NCBI RefSeq assembly: GCF_014397025.1
Contig: NZ_JACJUO010000003.1
Coordinates: forward strand, 462,501 to 526,500
Source: Ochrobactrum sp. Marseille-Q0166
Lineage (GTDB): Bacteria > Pseudomonadota > Alphaproteobacteria > Rhizobiales > Rhizobiaceae
DNA length: 64,000 nucleotides
Direction: 5' to 3'
The notes under the pieces are model-generated. The model worked only from the letters and a program-made list of their open reading frames with translations. It did not search any database and was not told the DNA's origin. The first letter of the stretch is position 1. Each line of letters begins with the position of its first letter. The position numbers and the translations under genes were made by a program. This document shows positions 11,189 through 19,730 of this stretch, in pieces.

Positions 11189-11201
11189 TCGGAGGTCCTT
11201 C

Positions 11202-11855
11202 ATGCATCGTCTCTATTATTCACCAGGAGCCTGCTCGCTTGCCGTTCACATCATCCTGCAGGAAATAGGCGAACCCTATGAGGCCGAAGTCCGTTCGGCG
11301 AGGAATGGGGAGGGGACAACCACGGCGGACTATCTGGCCCTCAATCCCAAGGGACGCGTTCCGGCCCTCACCGGTGTTGCGGGTGGTTCAGGCGGCGCAC
11401 CCAACCTTCTGACGGAAGCAATCGCTATCCTTCTCTTTCTCGCTCGCAGCCATCCCGAGGCGAAACTGCTACCTGCCGATCCGGATGGCGAGGCGCGGTG
11501 TGTGGAATGGCTAAGCTGGATTTCTGTTGATCTCCATGGGATCGGCTATGGACAATTCTGGCGGCCGCACCGGTTCGTGCGAGATCCGGCGCTTCATGAG
11601 GCGGTCAGGGATAAGGGGCTGCAGAATATCCGCTCTGCCTATGATCATATCGATCTCATCTTGTCCGATAGACGCGACTGGGCCGTGCCTGGACAATACA
11701 CGATAGTCGACGCGTATCTTCTTGTATTCTGGCTATGGGGCTATCGGATCGGCCTGGCCATGGACGCCGACTGGCCGGAATGGGCGCGTCTAATGTCAAA
11801 GGTTCTGGAACGCCCAGCGGTGAAACAGGCGCTCACTCAGGAGGGGCTTTCTTAA
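11202..11855 (+). CDS. Glutathione S-transferase
   Basis: A 217-aa GST. The N-terminal thioredoxin-like domain has LYYSPGACSLAVHIILQE (catalytic SPGACS region), NPKGRVPAL (cis-proline loop) and LTEAIAILLFLA, all typical of beta/theta-class bacterial GSTs. The C-terminal helical domain includes YTIVDAYLLVFW. A perfect GGAGG lies seven bases before the ATG and the gap to the hydrolase stop is only 13 nt. Together with the hydrolase and TetR this looks like a small detoxification operon. Confidence 0.92.
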   Translation: MHRLYYSPGACSLAVHIILQEIGEPYEAEVRSARNGEGTTTADYLALNPKGRVPALTGVAGGSGGAPNLLTEAIAILLFLARSHPEAKLLPADPDGEARCVEWLSWISVDLHGIGYGQFWRPHRFVRDPALHEAVRDKGLQNIRSAYDHIDLILSDRRDWAVPGQYTIVDAYLLVFWLWGYRIGLAMDADWPEWARLMSKVLERPAVKQALTQEGLS

Positions 11856-11938
11856 GAAGATCCGTCCTCATGCCTGACGATGGTGCGCGGGTTGATCCCG
11901 TGAGTATCGGGGAAATCATACTTTACGGCGGTAACGCG

Positions 11939-12014
11939 CCCTCGTTCGTGAGCTTGGCCAAGACGGATACGAGAAATCTGGTGCTAATCTGGTCGCGTTG
12001 CAGCACGTCCAACT
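11939..12014 (+). pseudogene. 3' remnant of a DUF736 gene
   Basis: The stretch reads PSF, then a deletion, then SLAKTDTRNLVLIWSRCSTSN. It matches the end of the intact DUF736 protein at 19397-19714 (PSF...YASLVEADNEELALIWSRRRATN). The stop codon is changed. It marks where the conserved mobile-element backbone resumes after the 3.3-11.9 kb cargo. A hairpin follows, GGCCACCC (12027-12034) with GGGTGGCC (12040-12047), in the same relative place as the hairpin after the intact copy. Confidence 0.7.
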
Positions 12015-12090
12015 ACGAAAGCCCACGGCCACCCAATGAGGGTGGCCTCGCCTTACTTCTGCCCGCCACGATCTGAAACGCGGAGCGCTT

Positions 12091-12381
12091 CGCGCGCTTT
12101 GTCGTGATCGGCTGCGGCTGAAGCCTTGCCGATCCTTTAGGGGAAGCCAAGGAGCGTTGCCCCTTTCTCCCCTCAAACGCCGCCTGCACATGGCAGGGCC
12201 GCCCGCTTCTCAGGACGGCCCACATCTCTCACCGCCATCATATTCCGATTCCGTCCCGCTCGCCGCGCAGCCCGGCCATGCTCGCCGGCATTTGTCCCCT
12301 CCCATCCCCAGGGCTCGCGCCCCCCCGGGAGGCATGTCGGGGACATGCCTCCGGCATTTACGAGAGATAAGGATTGGAACA
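12091..12381 (+). promoter_or_regulatory. Conserved ~290-nt leader, copy A (before the ParB-like gene)
   Basis: This untranslated leader is closely similar over its whole length to 19796-20088. Shared structures include GATCGGC (12106-12112) with GCCGATC (12128-12134), an AGGGGA...TCCCCT pair, the block CCCGCTTCTCAGGACGG, and GGCATGTC (12331-12338) with GACATGCC (12342-12349) just upstream of the ribosome binding site. The following genes are unrelated, so the conservation points to a cis-acting role, or to a recent duplication. Confidence 0.7.
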
Positions 12382-14859
12382 ATGGCAAGGACTGCGAAGA
12401 AGACGAAGGCCGTCACTGTTGCGACGGCGGAAAATGCAGCGAAGGATGCGGAAATCCGCAGCGTCAGGGATGTGGCGGCGGAGGTGGTGGCGGCATTGCC
12501 CGCGCCGGAACCGGAACCCGCTATGACCGAACAAGCCGAAACCGTGGCGGCGGAACCCGCGAACGCCCCGGAACCGGAAACCATCGCGGAAGCCGCGACC
12601 GGCACGGAAATCTTCATTCCCCTCAACAAACTCAAGAAGTCGCCGCGCAATGCGCGGAAGACCCCGCACAGCCAAGAGCATATTGAAGCCCTTGCGGCCA
12701 GTATTGCCGCCAAAGGGCTTTTCCAGAACCTTGTGGTGGAACCGGAAGTCAATGAGGCTGGCGAAGCAACCGGCTTCTATTTCGTGACCATAGGAGAAGG
12801 CCGCAGGCTGGCGCAGCTTTTGCGCGTCAAGAGCAAGGAAATCAGAAAGACGGAACCTATCCGTTGCGTTCTGGACACCGCTAACGACCCGCAGGAAATC
12901 AGCCTTGACGAGAACGTGACGCGGGCGAACATGCACCCCGCCGACGAGTTCGAAGCCTTCCGCGAGCTTGCGGACAATCGTGGATGGGGAGCGGAGGAAA
13001 TTGCCGCCCGTTTCGGCATTTCCGCCCATGTTGTGAAGCGGCGGCTTCGCCTTGGCGCTGTCAGCCCCAAGTTGATGCAGGTTTACCGCGAAGGCGATTT
13101 GACGCTAGATCAGCTTATGGCCTTCGCTATCACCGATGACCATGCACGGCAGGAGCAGGTATTCGAGAACCTGCATTATAACAAAGACCCGTCGATTATC
13201 CGCCGCGACCTGATCCGGACCCATGTGCAGGCAAACGACCGCAAGGCCGTCTTTGTCGGACTCGAAGCCTATACGGAAGCGGGTGGCACGATCATTCGCG
13301 ACCTGTTTAGCGAAGATCGCGGCGGCTATTATGACGATCCCGCGCTTCTGGACCAGCTTGTTCTTGCCAAGCTGGAAGGCATCGCCACCGACATTCAGGC
13401 GGAAGGCTGGAAATGGGCGGAAGCCTCTATTGATTTCCCCCATGCGCACGGCATGAGCCGTTTCTATCCGCATGCGCTCGAATTGTCGGAAGAAGACGAA
13501 GCCGCCTATGCCACCTTGCAGGAGGAATACGACGAGCTTGCATCGGAGCATGACGGCGCGGACGAGCTTCCCCCTGATGTGGCCGAGCGGTTTCAAGCGC
13601 TGGCGGATTCCATCGCCAGCATTGATGCACGGCGTCACGGCTATGACCACGATGAAGTGAAGCGCGGCGGCATGTTCGTCACGCTGAACCATGACGGAAC
13701 CGCCCGCATCGAACGCGGTTTCATCCGGCCCGAGGATGAAGCACCGGAGCCGGAACCGGAGGAAGACGAGAACGCGAGCGGCGAAACCGTCATCGACGGC
13801 GTTCGCGTCAATGCGGACGGCGAAGTTCTCGAGGATGGTTCCAGCCCGGACCCCGATAGCGACGGCGACGAGGAACCGGAAGGAGACGCGGGCCAGCCGG
13901 TTTCCGATATTCTCACCCGCGACCTGACAGCCCACCGGACGCTTGGCCTTCGCCTTGCGCTTGGAGAGCAGCCGGAGATAGCCTTGATCGCCGTCACCCA
14001 TGCGCTTGCCGCGCAGACGTTCTATCTTGGAGCGAACGCTCATACTCTCGAAATCCGCCCGACCAAAGCTCACCTTGGCGACCACGCGGCGGGCATCGAG
14101 GATACGGCGGCGGCGAAGATGCTGGCGGATCGCCATGCGGGGTGGGCTTGCGACATGCCGCAGAACGTGGCGGACCTTTGGGACTTCATCGCCGGTCTGG
14201 ACCATGCAAGCGTCATGGCACTGTTTGCGCATTGCGCATCGTTGACCGTCAATGCCCTGAAACTGCCTTGGGAGCATAAGCGCCGCGCTTATGAAACCGC
14301 CGACAAGCTGACAACCGCGCTTGCGCTGGACATGAGCCAGTATTGGACGCCGACCGTCAGTTCCTATCTTGGCCGCGTCACCAAGGCCCATATCCTTGAG
14401 GCTGTCGTGGACGGGGTAGGCTACGGAGCCGCCGAGCGCATCAAGGACAAGAAGAAGCAGGAAATGGCGGAAAACGCCGAGCAGCTTCTGGCCGGAAGTG
14501 GATGGCTCCCGCCGCTTCTGCGCACCGAGCGGCCCTCATGGCAGGACGAACCGCAGCAGGCAGAGGCGGAGGCGGAAGCCGAAACCGTTGCGGACGCACC
14601 CGAAACCATAGAGTCGGAAGACCCGGAAGACATTGCGGCGGATGCGGCGGAACCTGCCATGCCGGAACCGGAAGCATCGGAGCCTGCCGGACCCGATGCG
14701 GAGGAAGTCACGGAAACCGACGCGGCAGGGTACGCCGAGCCGGAGGAAGCGCCCACCTTGGATGACGTGCCGGACCCTGATGTGCCGGAACCGGAGGAAA
14801 CTGCCCCGGATATGGAAGACGTCGAAGACGGCGCGGCCTTCTATGAAGCCGCCGAGTGA
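12382..14859 (+). CDS. ParB/Srx-domain plasmid-type protein
   Basis: An 825-aa protein. After an Ala/Glu/Pro-rich N-terminus, residues about 75-260 form a ParB-type domain: IFIPLNKLKKSPRNARKT, GLFQNLVVEP, TIGEGRRLAQLL and the helix-turn-helix IAARFGISAHVVKRRLRLG. The middle and C-terminal parts contain Glu/Asp/Pro-rich linkers. Large ParB-like proteins of this kind are standard in alphaproteobacterial plasmids and ICEs and are assumed to act in partition or gene control. The ATG is chosen for the AAGGA upstream. It is preceded by the conserved leader. Confidence 0.88.
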   Translation: MARTAKKTKAVTVATAENAAKDAEIRSVRDVAAEVVAALPAPEPEPAMTEQAETVAAEPANAPEPETIAEAATGTEIFIPLNKLKKSPRNARKTPHSQEHIEALAASIAAKGLFQNLVVEPEVNEAGEATGFYFVTIGEGRRLAQLLRVKSKEIRKTEPIRCVLDTANDPQEISLDENVTRANMHPADEFEAFRELADNRGWGAEEIAARFGISAHVVKRRLRLGAVSPKLMQVYREGDLTLDQLMAFAITDDHARQEQVFENLHYNKDPSIIRRDLIRTHVQANDRKAVFVGLEAYTEAGGTIIRDLFSEDRGGYYDDPALLDQLVLAKLEGIATDIQAEGWKWAEASIDFPHAHGMSRFYPHALELSEEDEAAYATLQEEYDELASEHDGADELPPDVAERFQALADSIASIDARRHGYDHDEVKRGGMFVTLNHDGTARIERGFIRPEDEAPEPEPEEDENASGETVIDGVRVNADGEVLEDGSSPDPDSDGDEEPEGDAGQPVSDILTRDLTAHRTLGLRLALGEQPEIALIAVTHALAAQTFYLGANAHTLEIRPTKAHLGDHAAGIEDTAAAKMLADRHAGWACDMPQNVADLWDFIAGLDHASVMALFAHCASLTVNALKLPWEHKRRAYETADKLTTALALDMSQYWTPTVSSYLGRVTKAHILEAVVDGVGYGAAERIKDKKKQEMAENAEQLLAGSGWLPPLLRTERPSWQDEPQQAEAEAEAETVADAPETIESEDPEDIAADAAEPAMPEPEASEPAGPDAEEVTETDAAGYAEPEEAPTLDDVPDPDVPEPEETAPDMEDVEDGAAFYEAAE

Positions 14860-14863
14860 ACCG

Positions 14864-14949
14864 CATGGCCGGAGCCGTACACGCGGTTCCGGCCTCTTCC
14901 CCCATTGCTCCGAGGGTAGTTCCGGCCGCGCCGCAATCGGCGCGGCCGG
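14864..14949 (+). other. Two strong GC-rich hairpins after the ParB-like gene
   Basis: GGCCGGA near 14864 pairs with TCCGGCC near 14885. Then CCGGCCGCGCCG (14922-14933) pairs perfectly with CGGCGCGGCCGG (14938-14949) around a CAAT loop. No T-run follows, so these are not classical terminators; they may set transcript stability or attenuate read-through to the next gene. Confidence 0.6.
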
Positions 14950-14979
14950 GAACCTCGACGGATCGCAGGAACCACGACA

Positions 14980-15336
14980 ATGAATATCTATGCCGAGCAG
15001 CGGGCAATGCTGGCCCGCATGGTCAGAACGCGGGAGGAAACCCACCGCCATATCGAAATCATCAGGCGGCAGATCGAGAAGCGCGCCGAGCGCATGACCA
15101 TCACTGCCCGCCTCAAGACCCGCCAGTATGGCCGCATGAAATCCACATGGACCCGCGCCGACGAACGTGACTATCGGGAGAATGCCGCGCAACTCCGTTT
15201 CCAGCGGCGCGGCGAAATCGACGCGCTCACCCGCAAGCTGGAACGGCAGGACGCGGCTATCGCCGTCTTCCGTGACCGTTACCGGCTTAACGAGAATGCA
15301 GCGCGATGGGCAGTACCGGAGGAAATGGCGTCATGA
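14980..15336 (+). CDS. Small coiled-coil protein of the element backbone
   Basis: A 118-aa, very basic, helical protein. The first 45 residues (ARMVRTREETHRHIEIIRRQIEKRAER) and residues 68-97 (QLRFQRRGEIDALTRKLERQDA) are predicted coiled coil. No family is recognised. Its stop overlaps the start of the DUF2958 gene (ATGA), implying translational coupling. Such small basic proteins are common next to ParB-like genes in alphaproteobacterial ICEs. Confidence 0.65.
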   Translation: MNIYAEQRAMLARMVRTREETHRHIEIIRRQIEKRAERMTITARLKTRQYGRMKSTWTRADERDYRENAAQLRFQRRGEIDALTRKLERQDAAIAVFRDRYRLNENAARWAVPEEMAS

Positions 15337-15709
15337 CACGGCGATTTCCCCGAACTGAAACCCTGCTCCCTGACGATCTGCGCACCGCGCTGATCGCCAA
15401 TGGTCTCGCCAGCGAGAAACGGGAGGATTTCGACCCGCGCCCTGTCGTGAAGCTGTTCACCCCGGACGGTTCCGCGACATGGCTGATAAGCGAGGCATAC
15501 GAGGAAACGGACGGCGATTTGCGGCTATTCGGCTTGTGTGACCTTGGCTTTGGCAGTCCCGAACTTGGCTATGTCATGCTGTCTGACACATCGAAGACGT
15601 GCGCGGCGGGCTTGGCCTGCCGGTCGAGCGCGACCTGTATTTCAGGGCCGAATATCGCCTCAGCCGATACGCCGAAATCGCAAACCACGCGGGAAGGATT
15701 GTCGCCTGA
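15333..15709 (+). pseudogene. DUF2958 protein gene, frameshifted
   Basis: The first 85 codons encode a typical DUF2958 start (LLPDDLRTALIANG, DFDPRPVVKLFTPDGSATWL, LFGLCDLGFGSPELGYVML). At SD the frame breaks; the family sequence continues two bases out of phase as IEDVRGGLGLPVERDLYF and RAEYRLSRYAEIANHAGRIV, ending at TGA 15707-15709. The cause is most simply an extra AC in the ACAC at 15586-15589. If translated as it stands, the product has an unrelated tail. Confidence 0.8.
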
Positions 15710-15780
15710 AACACGTTCCGGCGCGTCAGACACTGATGCGCCGGTACGGCCAATCGAATGAACCGCATGGGAGACTGGAA

Positions 15781-16200
15781 TTGATCGTGCTGATTACATT
15801 ATCCGTCGTGCTGATTTGCGCCATGTGTTCGCTCGCCTATATGCTGGCAACCTATGCCGTGCCGTTCCTGTTCGCCGTCATAGCAACCCGCTTCGCCTTC
15901 GCCACCGGAGCCGGTTATATCGGCGCTGGCATCGTTGGTCTGTTCGCGGGCGTAGGCGCTTACGGCTTTCTTGTCTATCTTTATGCCACGCTGCGCTCAC
16001 CGGGACTGCGTCTCGCCATTGCACTGTTATTCGCGTTTCCTGCTGCCATTGCAGGTTTCGCCCTGGTGCATGGCATCGCCCGCGAGGCGATTCCGTCCGA
16101 AGTCTGGCGGAAAATCTTTTCTCTCATCGGTGGCGGGTTCGTTGGCCTGTCGGCGCTGGCTCGGCTCGCCGGTACTACCATGTTTCTGGATAAGGAATAG
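15781..16200 (+). CDS. Small membrane protein, four helices
   Basis: A protein of about 139 aa read from a TTG codon with GGGAG seven bases before it. The region upstream in the same frame is the wrong frame of the DUF2958 gene. It has hydrophobic segments at about residues 3-25, 40-62, 70-90 and 110-130. No family is recognised. It follows the DUF2958 gene after 71 nt, in backbone orientation. Confidence 0.6.
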   Translation: MIVLITLSVVLICAMCSLAYMLATYAVPFLFAVIATRFAFATGAGYIGAGIVGLFAGVGAYGFLVYLYATLRSPGLRLAIALLFAFPAAIAGFALVHGIAREAIPSEVWRKIFSLIGGGFVGLSALARLAGTTMFLDKE

Positions 16201-16281
16201 CTGGAAACGGGCGGCGACATGCCAACCGCATCTCCCCGTGTTCTGACGGGTTGGAACTGTAAACTACAGCATCCCAACTGG

Positions 16282-16869
16282 TCATCTCAGGACGTTAAGC
16301 GCTGGCGCAATCAAGGCTTTCAGTTCATCCCGCGTTGCACCATCCCTTGCCTGAAATGAAATCATCTGCATAACGCCGTGGATGAAGGCAGCGCGTTGCG
16401 GAATGTCGCAATCAAGGGGCAGTTCTCCAGCAACATGCGCATGTTCGAGGCGGGTGTGTATGAGTTCGCGCGTCTTGGTGCGCGCGGCTTTGAGATGTGT
16501 CCGTGCAGGTTCGTTCTCCGGCAGACAGTTCACGACGCCAAGAACTAGCAGACAGCCACCGGGGCATGTGGATAGGGCAACATCAATACTGGCGTGAAGC
16601 ATACGCTCCACCCCTTCGTGCAGGGTCGCGGCATCGTCCAACTCCTGCATTGGTCTTGCGCCGACCGTTGCAATGTAGTGGTCCACTGCCTCACAAAAAG
16701 CCGCTTCCTTGGAGCCGAAGGCTGCGTAAAAGCTGGGTGGTGCGATCCCTGCCGCCGCTGTGAGATCGACCAATTGCGCGCCCTCATAGCCGCGCGCCCA
16801 GAACACTTCCATCATCGCATGAAGGGCAGCATCCCGGTCGAAACCGCGTGGGCGACCGCGTTGAGCCAT
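16282..16869 (-). CDS. TetR/AcrR family regulator
   Basis: A 195-aa TetR regulator starting MAQRGRPRGFDRDAALHAMMEVF, with helix-turn-helix LVDLTAAAGIAPPSFYAAFGSKEAAF. The C-terminal part (TCPGGCLLVLGVVNC) matches the TetR_C group seen in regulators of small-molecule detoxification genes. It is divergent from the SnoaL-like gene across a 101-bp gap that holds TCACTACA twice (16891-16898 and 16948-16955), candidate operator halves. Confidence 0.9.
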   Translation of the reverse strand: MAQRGRPRGFDRDAALHAMMEVFWARGYEGAQLVDLTAAAGIAPPSFYAAFGSKEAAFCEAVDHYIATVGARPMQELDDAATLHEGVERMLHASIDVALSTCPGGCLLVLGVVNCLPENEPARTHLKAARTKTRELIHTRLEHAHVAGELPLDCDIPQRAAFIHGVMQMISFQARDGATRDELKALIAPALNVLR

Positions 16870-16970
16870 GATTTATCCATTCTTTCATTTTCACTACAAT
16901 ATTCTATTGACCGGCTGCGGTGAGAGCAATAGTCATTTATTGAAATCTCACTACAGAAAAGGATAGGACC

Positions 16971-17372
16971 ATGACCACTTCTCCCCGCGCCGTTATCGAA
17001 GAGTTTTTCCGCCGTGCCGGTTCGGGCGAACCCGTCGAAAGAATCGCGGAGTTGGTCAGCGAGCAGGTCGATTGGTTTGTAGCGGGCGACACGAGCGTCG
17101 TGCCTTGGATTGGGCGCAAAATTGGACGGAAAGGCGCAGCGGAGTTCTACGCGCAGATCAGGGAGCAGATTGCATCCGAGGCTTTTGCGGTGTGGGAAAT
17201 CCTATCGCAAGGCAATCGAGTTGTAGCAATCGGTGAGCTTGCGTCTCGCGTTCTGCGGACGGGTAAGCTGATCGAGTCAGAATTTTGCTTTGATTTCATC
17301 GTGGAGAATGGCGAAATCACTCGCTTCCGTTTGTTCGAGGATAGTTTCGCTGTGGCAAAAGCCGCCGTATGA
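16971..17372 (+). CDS. SnoaL-like / NTF2-fold protein
   Basis: A 133-aa protein of the NTF2 fold, with AVIEEFFRRAGSGEPVERIAELVSE at the N-terminus, then VDWFVAGDT, WIGRKIGRKGAAEFY and RFRLFEDSFAVAKA at the end, typical of SnoaL/ketosteroid-isomerase-like proteins. AAAGGA precedes the ATG. Divergent from the TetR gene, it forms a two-gene cargo module. Its biochemical role is unknown. Confidence 0.85.
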   Translation: MTTSPRAVIEEFFRRAGSGEPVERIAELVSEQVDWFVAGDTSVVPWIGRKIGRKGAAEFYAQIREQIASEAFAVWEILSQGNRVVAIGELASRVLRTGKLIESEFCFDFIVENGEITRFRLFEDSFAVAKAAV

Positions 17373-17526
17373 TTTTCTTTGGTGTGAGCAGCTAACATCA
17401 ATGGCAATTTGGAATTGGTGGAGCCTGTATTCCGATATAGAGCGTTTCCCTATCTGAATGAATCGGATGGCTTTGCAAATCAGCTCGTTTCTGATTCAAA
17501 CTATCTGCCGATGGAGGTCGGCAGAT

Positions 17527-17889
17527 ATGTCAAAGGCCCTTTCTGTTGATCTTCGTACCCGTGTTGTTGCTGCCGTGTCGGCTGGTGCATCGCATCGAGA
17601 GGCTGCAGAGCGGTTTGGCGTTGGTGTGGCGAGCGTCAGCCGTTGGCGCACCTTGCAAATTCAAAAAGGGAATGTTCGTCCCGGTCCCCTCGGAGGTGAC
17701 CGCAATTCCCGCAAGACGGAAGCTTACGCTGATCTGATTATGGCTTGGCTCGGCGAGCATCGCGACGGCACCTTGTTCGAGTTGCGTGATGCTCTGTCTG
17801 CGCAAGGTGTCGTCATCAGCAAGTCGGCGTTACACCGTTTCCTTGTCCGGCACGACCAAACACGCAAAAAAAGACTGGCCATGCGGTAG
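17527..17889 (+). CDS. IS630 transposase, first ORF (DNA-binding part)
   Basis: A 120-aa ORF starting MSKALSVDLRTRVVAAVSAG, with helix-turn-helix HREAAERFGVGVASVSRWR, typical of the IS630 N-terminal domain. GGAGG lies upstream of the ATG. Near its end is AAAAAAA (17866-17872), where a -1 slip moves ribosomes into the second frame. Without a slip the product ends at TAG shortly after. Confidence 0.9.
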   Translation: MSKALSVDLRTRVVAAVSAGASHREAAERFGVGVASVSRWRTLQIQKGNVRPGPLGGDRNSRKTEAYADLIMAWLGEHRDGTLFELRDALSAQGVVISKSALHRFLVRHDQTRKKRLAMR

Positions 17890-17909
17890 AGCAAAGCCGT
17901 CCGGATCTT

Positions 17910-18473
17910 TTGGAAATGCGTCAGTCCTGGTTTGACAAACAGCTCGATCTCGATCCTGCACGGCTGGTTTTTATCGACGAGACATGGACCGCAACCAATA
18001 TGGCCCGCACGCACGGACGCTGTCTCAAGGGCGAGCGGCTGCGAATGGGCTTCCCACACGGTCATCGCAAGACAACGACACTTGTTGCCGGATTGCGAAA
18101 CACAGGAATGGTCGCACCCCTTGTCATTGACGGACCGATCAATGGTGAATGGTTCGAGGCTTATGTCGGTCAGGTTCTCGTTCCGACATTGAAGCCAGGC
18201 GATATCGTCATTCTCGACAATCTTTCCAGTCACAAACGACCGGCAGCACGTGAGATAATCGAAGCCGTGGGTGCGAGGCTGATGTTCCTGCCGCCATACA
18301 GCCCAGACTTCAATCCCATAGAAAAGGCGTTCTCCAAGTTGAAAGCCCTCCTGCGAAAAGCCGCAGAGCGAACCGTCAGCGACCTTTGGGACAGGATTGG
18401 AAAAATCGTCGAACTCATTGATCCGCAGGAAGCGCAAAACTACTTCGCATCTTGCGGATACGATCCACTATGA
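17910..18473 (+). CDS. IS630 transposase, second ORF (DDE catalytic part)
   Basis: A DDE-superfamily catalytic domain of 187 aa if started at 17910. The acidic residues are visible in FIDETW, ILDNLSSHK and NPIEKAFSKLK. Read back in the same frame to the A7 run, the peptide KTGHAVEQSRPDLLEMRQSW is continuous, so the natural product is a frameshift fusion with the first ORF of about 315 aa. The element appears intact and possibly active. Confidence 0.9.
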   Translation: MEMRQSWFDKQLDLDPARLVFIDETWTATNMARTHGRCLKGERLRMGFPHGHRKTTTLVAGLRNTGMVAPLVIDGPINGEWFEAYVGQVLVPTLKPGDIVILDNLSSHKRPAAREIIEAVGARLMFLPPYSPDFNPIEKAFSKLKALLRKAAERTVSDLWDRIGKIVELIDPQEAQNYFASCGYDPL

Positions 18474-18730
18474 TAGGGAAACGCTCTAAAATCGAACGGG
18501 GAGCAGGATTGGAGACGTGTCTGGTTTGAGAAATCGAAATGAACGGGCAGCTTGGGCGTCTCTCTGGCAGAGAGATATGGGCGTTGCCCTGCGGGCCGGG
18601 CTGTCGGCTTCGCTGAAGCCCGCTAAAGCAGTCTTCACCCTTCGGGCTTCCATCCCTAACGCAAGGGATGGCGGCGGCGGGCATTCGCCCGGAGAGGCCC
18701 CTCTTCCGCAAGGCCGGACCAATGGCCTGT

Positions 18731-19072
18731 TCAGTCGATGACACAGCAACACGACCAGATCAGGACCATATCCTCGCTATCCGCCCCGGCCATGCTCGCA
18801 TGGAGGCGAACGAAGCGCAAAACAAGGAATCATCCAGCTTCACCGAGAGGCAGGGATTGCCCCGCGCTGGACAGGCAGCTCCTTCCATGCCGCTCCGAAC
18901 TCGGTGGCTCCAGCAAACAGCATGGGCGGAAGTCCGGCCCGTTTTCGGTTTCGCCTCATGACAGCCGAGAGGGAACTTCACCGACTTGACGTTGAGATTG
19001 AGGGGCATGCCTGCGAGGGAGCCAGCGAAACCGTTGTCGGTGCGGAAGAAAGCGCTGACCGATAGCAGCCAT
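18731..19072 (-). pseudogene. DUF736 gene, inverted degenerate copy
   Basis: The minus strand starts ATGGCTGCTATCGG and reads DNGFAGSLAGMPLNLNVK exactly as in the intact gene at 19397-19714, but small insertions near the start and after VKF shift the frame. Later fragments (KTGRTSAHAV, LSVKLDD) appear in different frames. It faces away from the intact copy, so the two are head to head around a 324-bp gap. It is inactive as a gene but shows that DUF736 was duplicated by inversion. Confidence 0.8.
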
Positions 19073-19396
19073 GACATGATTTCCTTTTTCCGCCGACCGG
19101 ACCACGCCCACCGCGATCTCGATTGATCTGGTCTGACCGAAGACCGGCGACGCAAGCGCCGCCTCGATCTCAATCCTGCAACGTCCGGCGACAACTTTTT
19201 TCCGCCGCCCAACCACCCCATGCGGCGAGCCGCATGGGGACCCCGGCTTGGCTTTGCATCGCGAAACAAAAAAGCTGCCGCCGGCCGCCCTCCATTTCAT
19301 TCCGGCCCCAAGGGGTGCAGGCCGATCGTCCCCGGTCCATCGACCATCATCGAGACCGCGATGGGCGCGGCCCGATCAGCAGAAGGAAATCATGTC
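19073..19396. other. Gap between head-to-head DUF736 copies
   Basis: No gene is seen in this stretch. It contains a perfect palindrome (19216-19239), two copies of TTTTTCCGCCG (near 19084 and 19197) and repeated CTCGATCTC-type words. Divergent promoters for both DUF736 copies should lie here, but I cannot pick convincing -35/-10 boxes. Confidence 0.5.
19216..19239. promoter_or_regulatory. Perfect 24-bp palindrome
   Basis: CCCCATGCGGC (19216-19226) and GCCGCATGGGG (19229-19239) are perfect complements around GA. No T-run follows. Located midway between divergent DUF736 copies, it is a candidate operator or ParB-type binding site, or a stable RNA hairpin in the leader. Confidence 0.6.
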
Positions 19397-19714
19397 ATGG
19401 CTACTATCGGCACTTTCTCCCGCACCGACAACGGCTTCGCTGGCTCCCTCGCAGGCATGCCCCTCAATCTCAACGTCAAGTCGGTGAAGTTCTTGCCCGC
19501 CGAAGGCGAAACCGAAAACGGGCCGGACTTCCGCGTGTTCGCCGGAGCCACCGAGTTCGGAGCAGCATGGAAGAAGCAGTCCGTGCAGGGCAATTCCTAC
19601 CTCTCGGTGAAACTGGACGATCCCTCGTTCCCCTCTCCGATCTATGCGAGCCTGGTCGAGGCGGACAACGAGGAACTGGCCCTGATCTGGTCGCGCCGCC
19701 GCGCCACCAACTGA
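19397..19714 (+). CDS. DUF736 family protein (intact copy 1)
   Basis: A 105-aa DUF736 protein: IGTFSRTDNGFAGSLAGM at the start, then KFLPAEGETENGPDFRVFAG, EFGAAWKK, LSVKLDDPSFPSPI and ALIWSRRR. DUF736 proteins are small, soluble and nearly universal on alphaproteobacterial plasmids and ICEs; their function is unknown. AAGGAAAT precedes the start. It is followed by a GAAA-capped hairpin and then the leader of the DUF932 gene. Confidence 0.9.
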   Translation: MATIGTFSRTDNGFAGSLAGMPLNLNVKSVKFLPAEGETENGPDFRVFAGATEFGAAWKKQSVQGNSYLSVKLDDPSFPSPIYASLVEADNEELALIWSRRRATN

Positions 19715-19730
19715 ACAGGCCACCGGCCCG

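Larger units (their letters stand above)
17440..18486 (+). mobile_element. IS630-family insertion sequence
   Basis: A 1047-bp insertion sequence. The ends are perfect inverted repeats GAGCGTTTCCCTAT (17440-17453) and ATAGGGAAACGCTC (18473-18486), flanked on both sides by TA, the target duplicated by IS630-family elements. It contains two overlapping-frame transposase ORFs joined by an A7 run. It sits between the SnoaL-like gene and the inverted DUF736 pseudogene. Confidence 0.9.

Noticed and set aside
13105..14391. 428-aa minus-strand frame opposite the ParB-like gene
   Set aside because: It is an antisense shadow of a GC-rich coding sequence; composition and lack of a ribosome binding site argue against it.
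18490..18730. Third copy of the conserved leader after the inverted DUF736 pseudogene
   Set aside because: Some short GC-rich words are shared, but the GATCGGC/GCCGATC stem and the C-rich blocks are absent.
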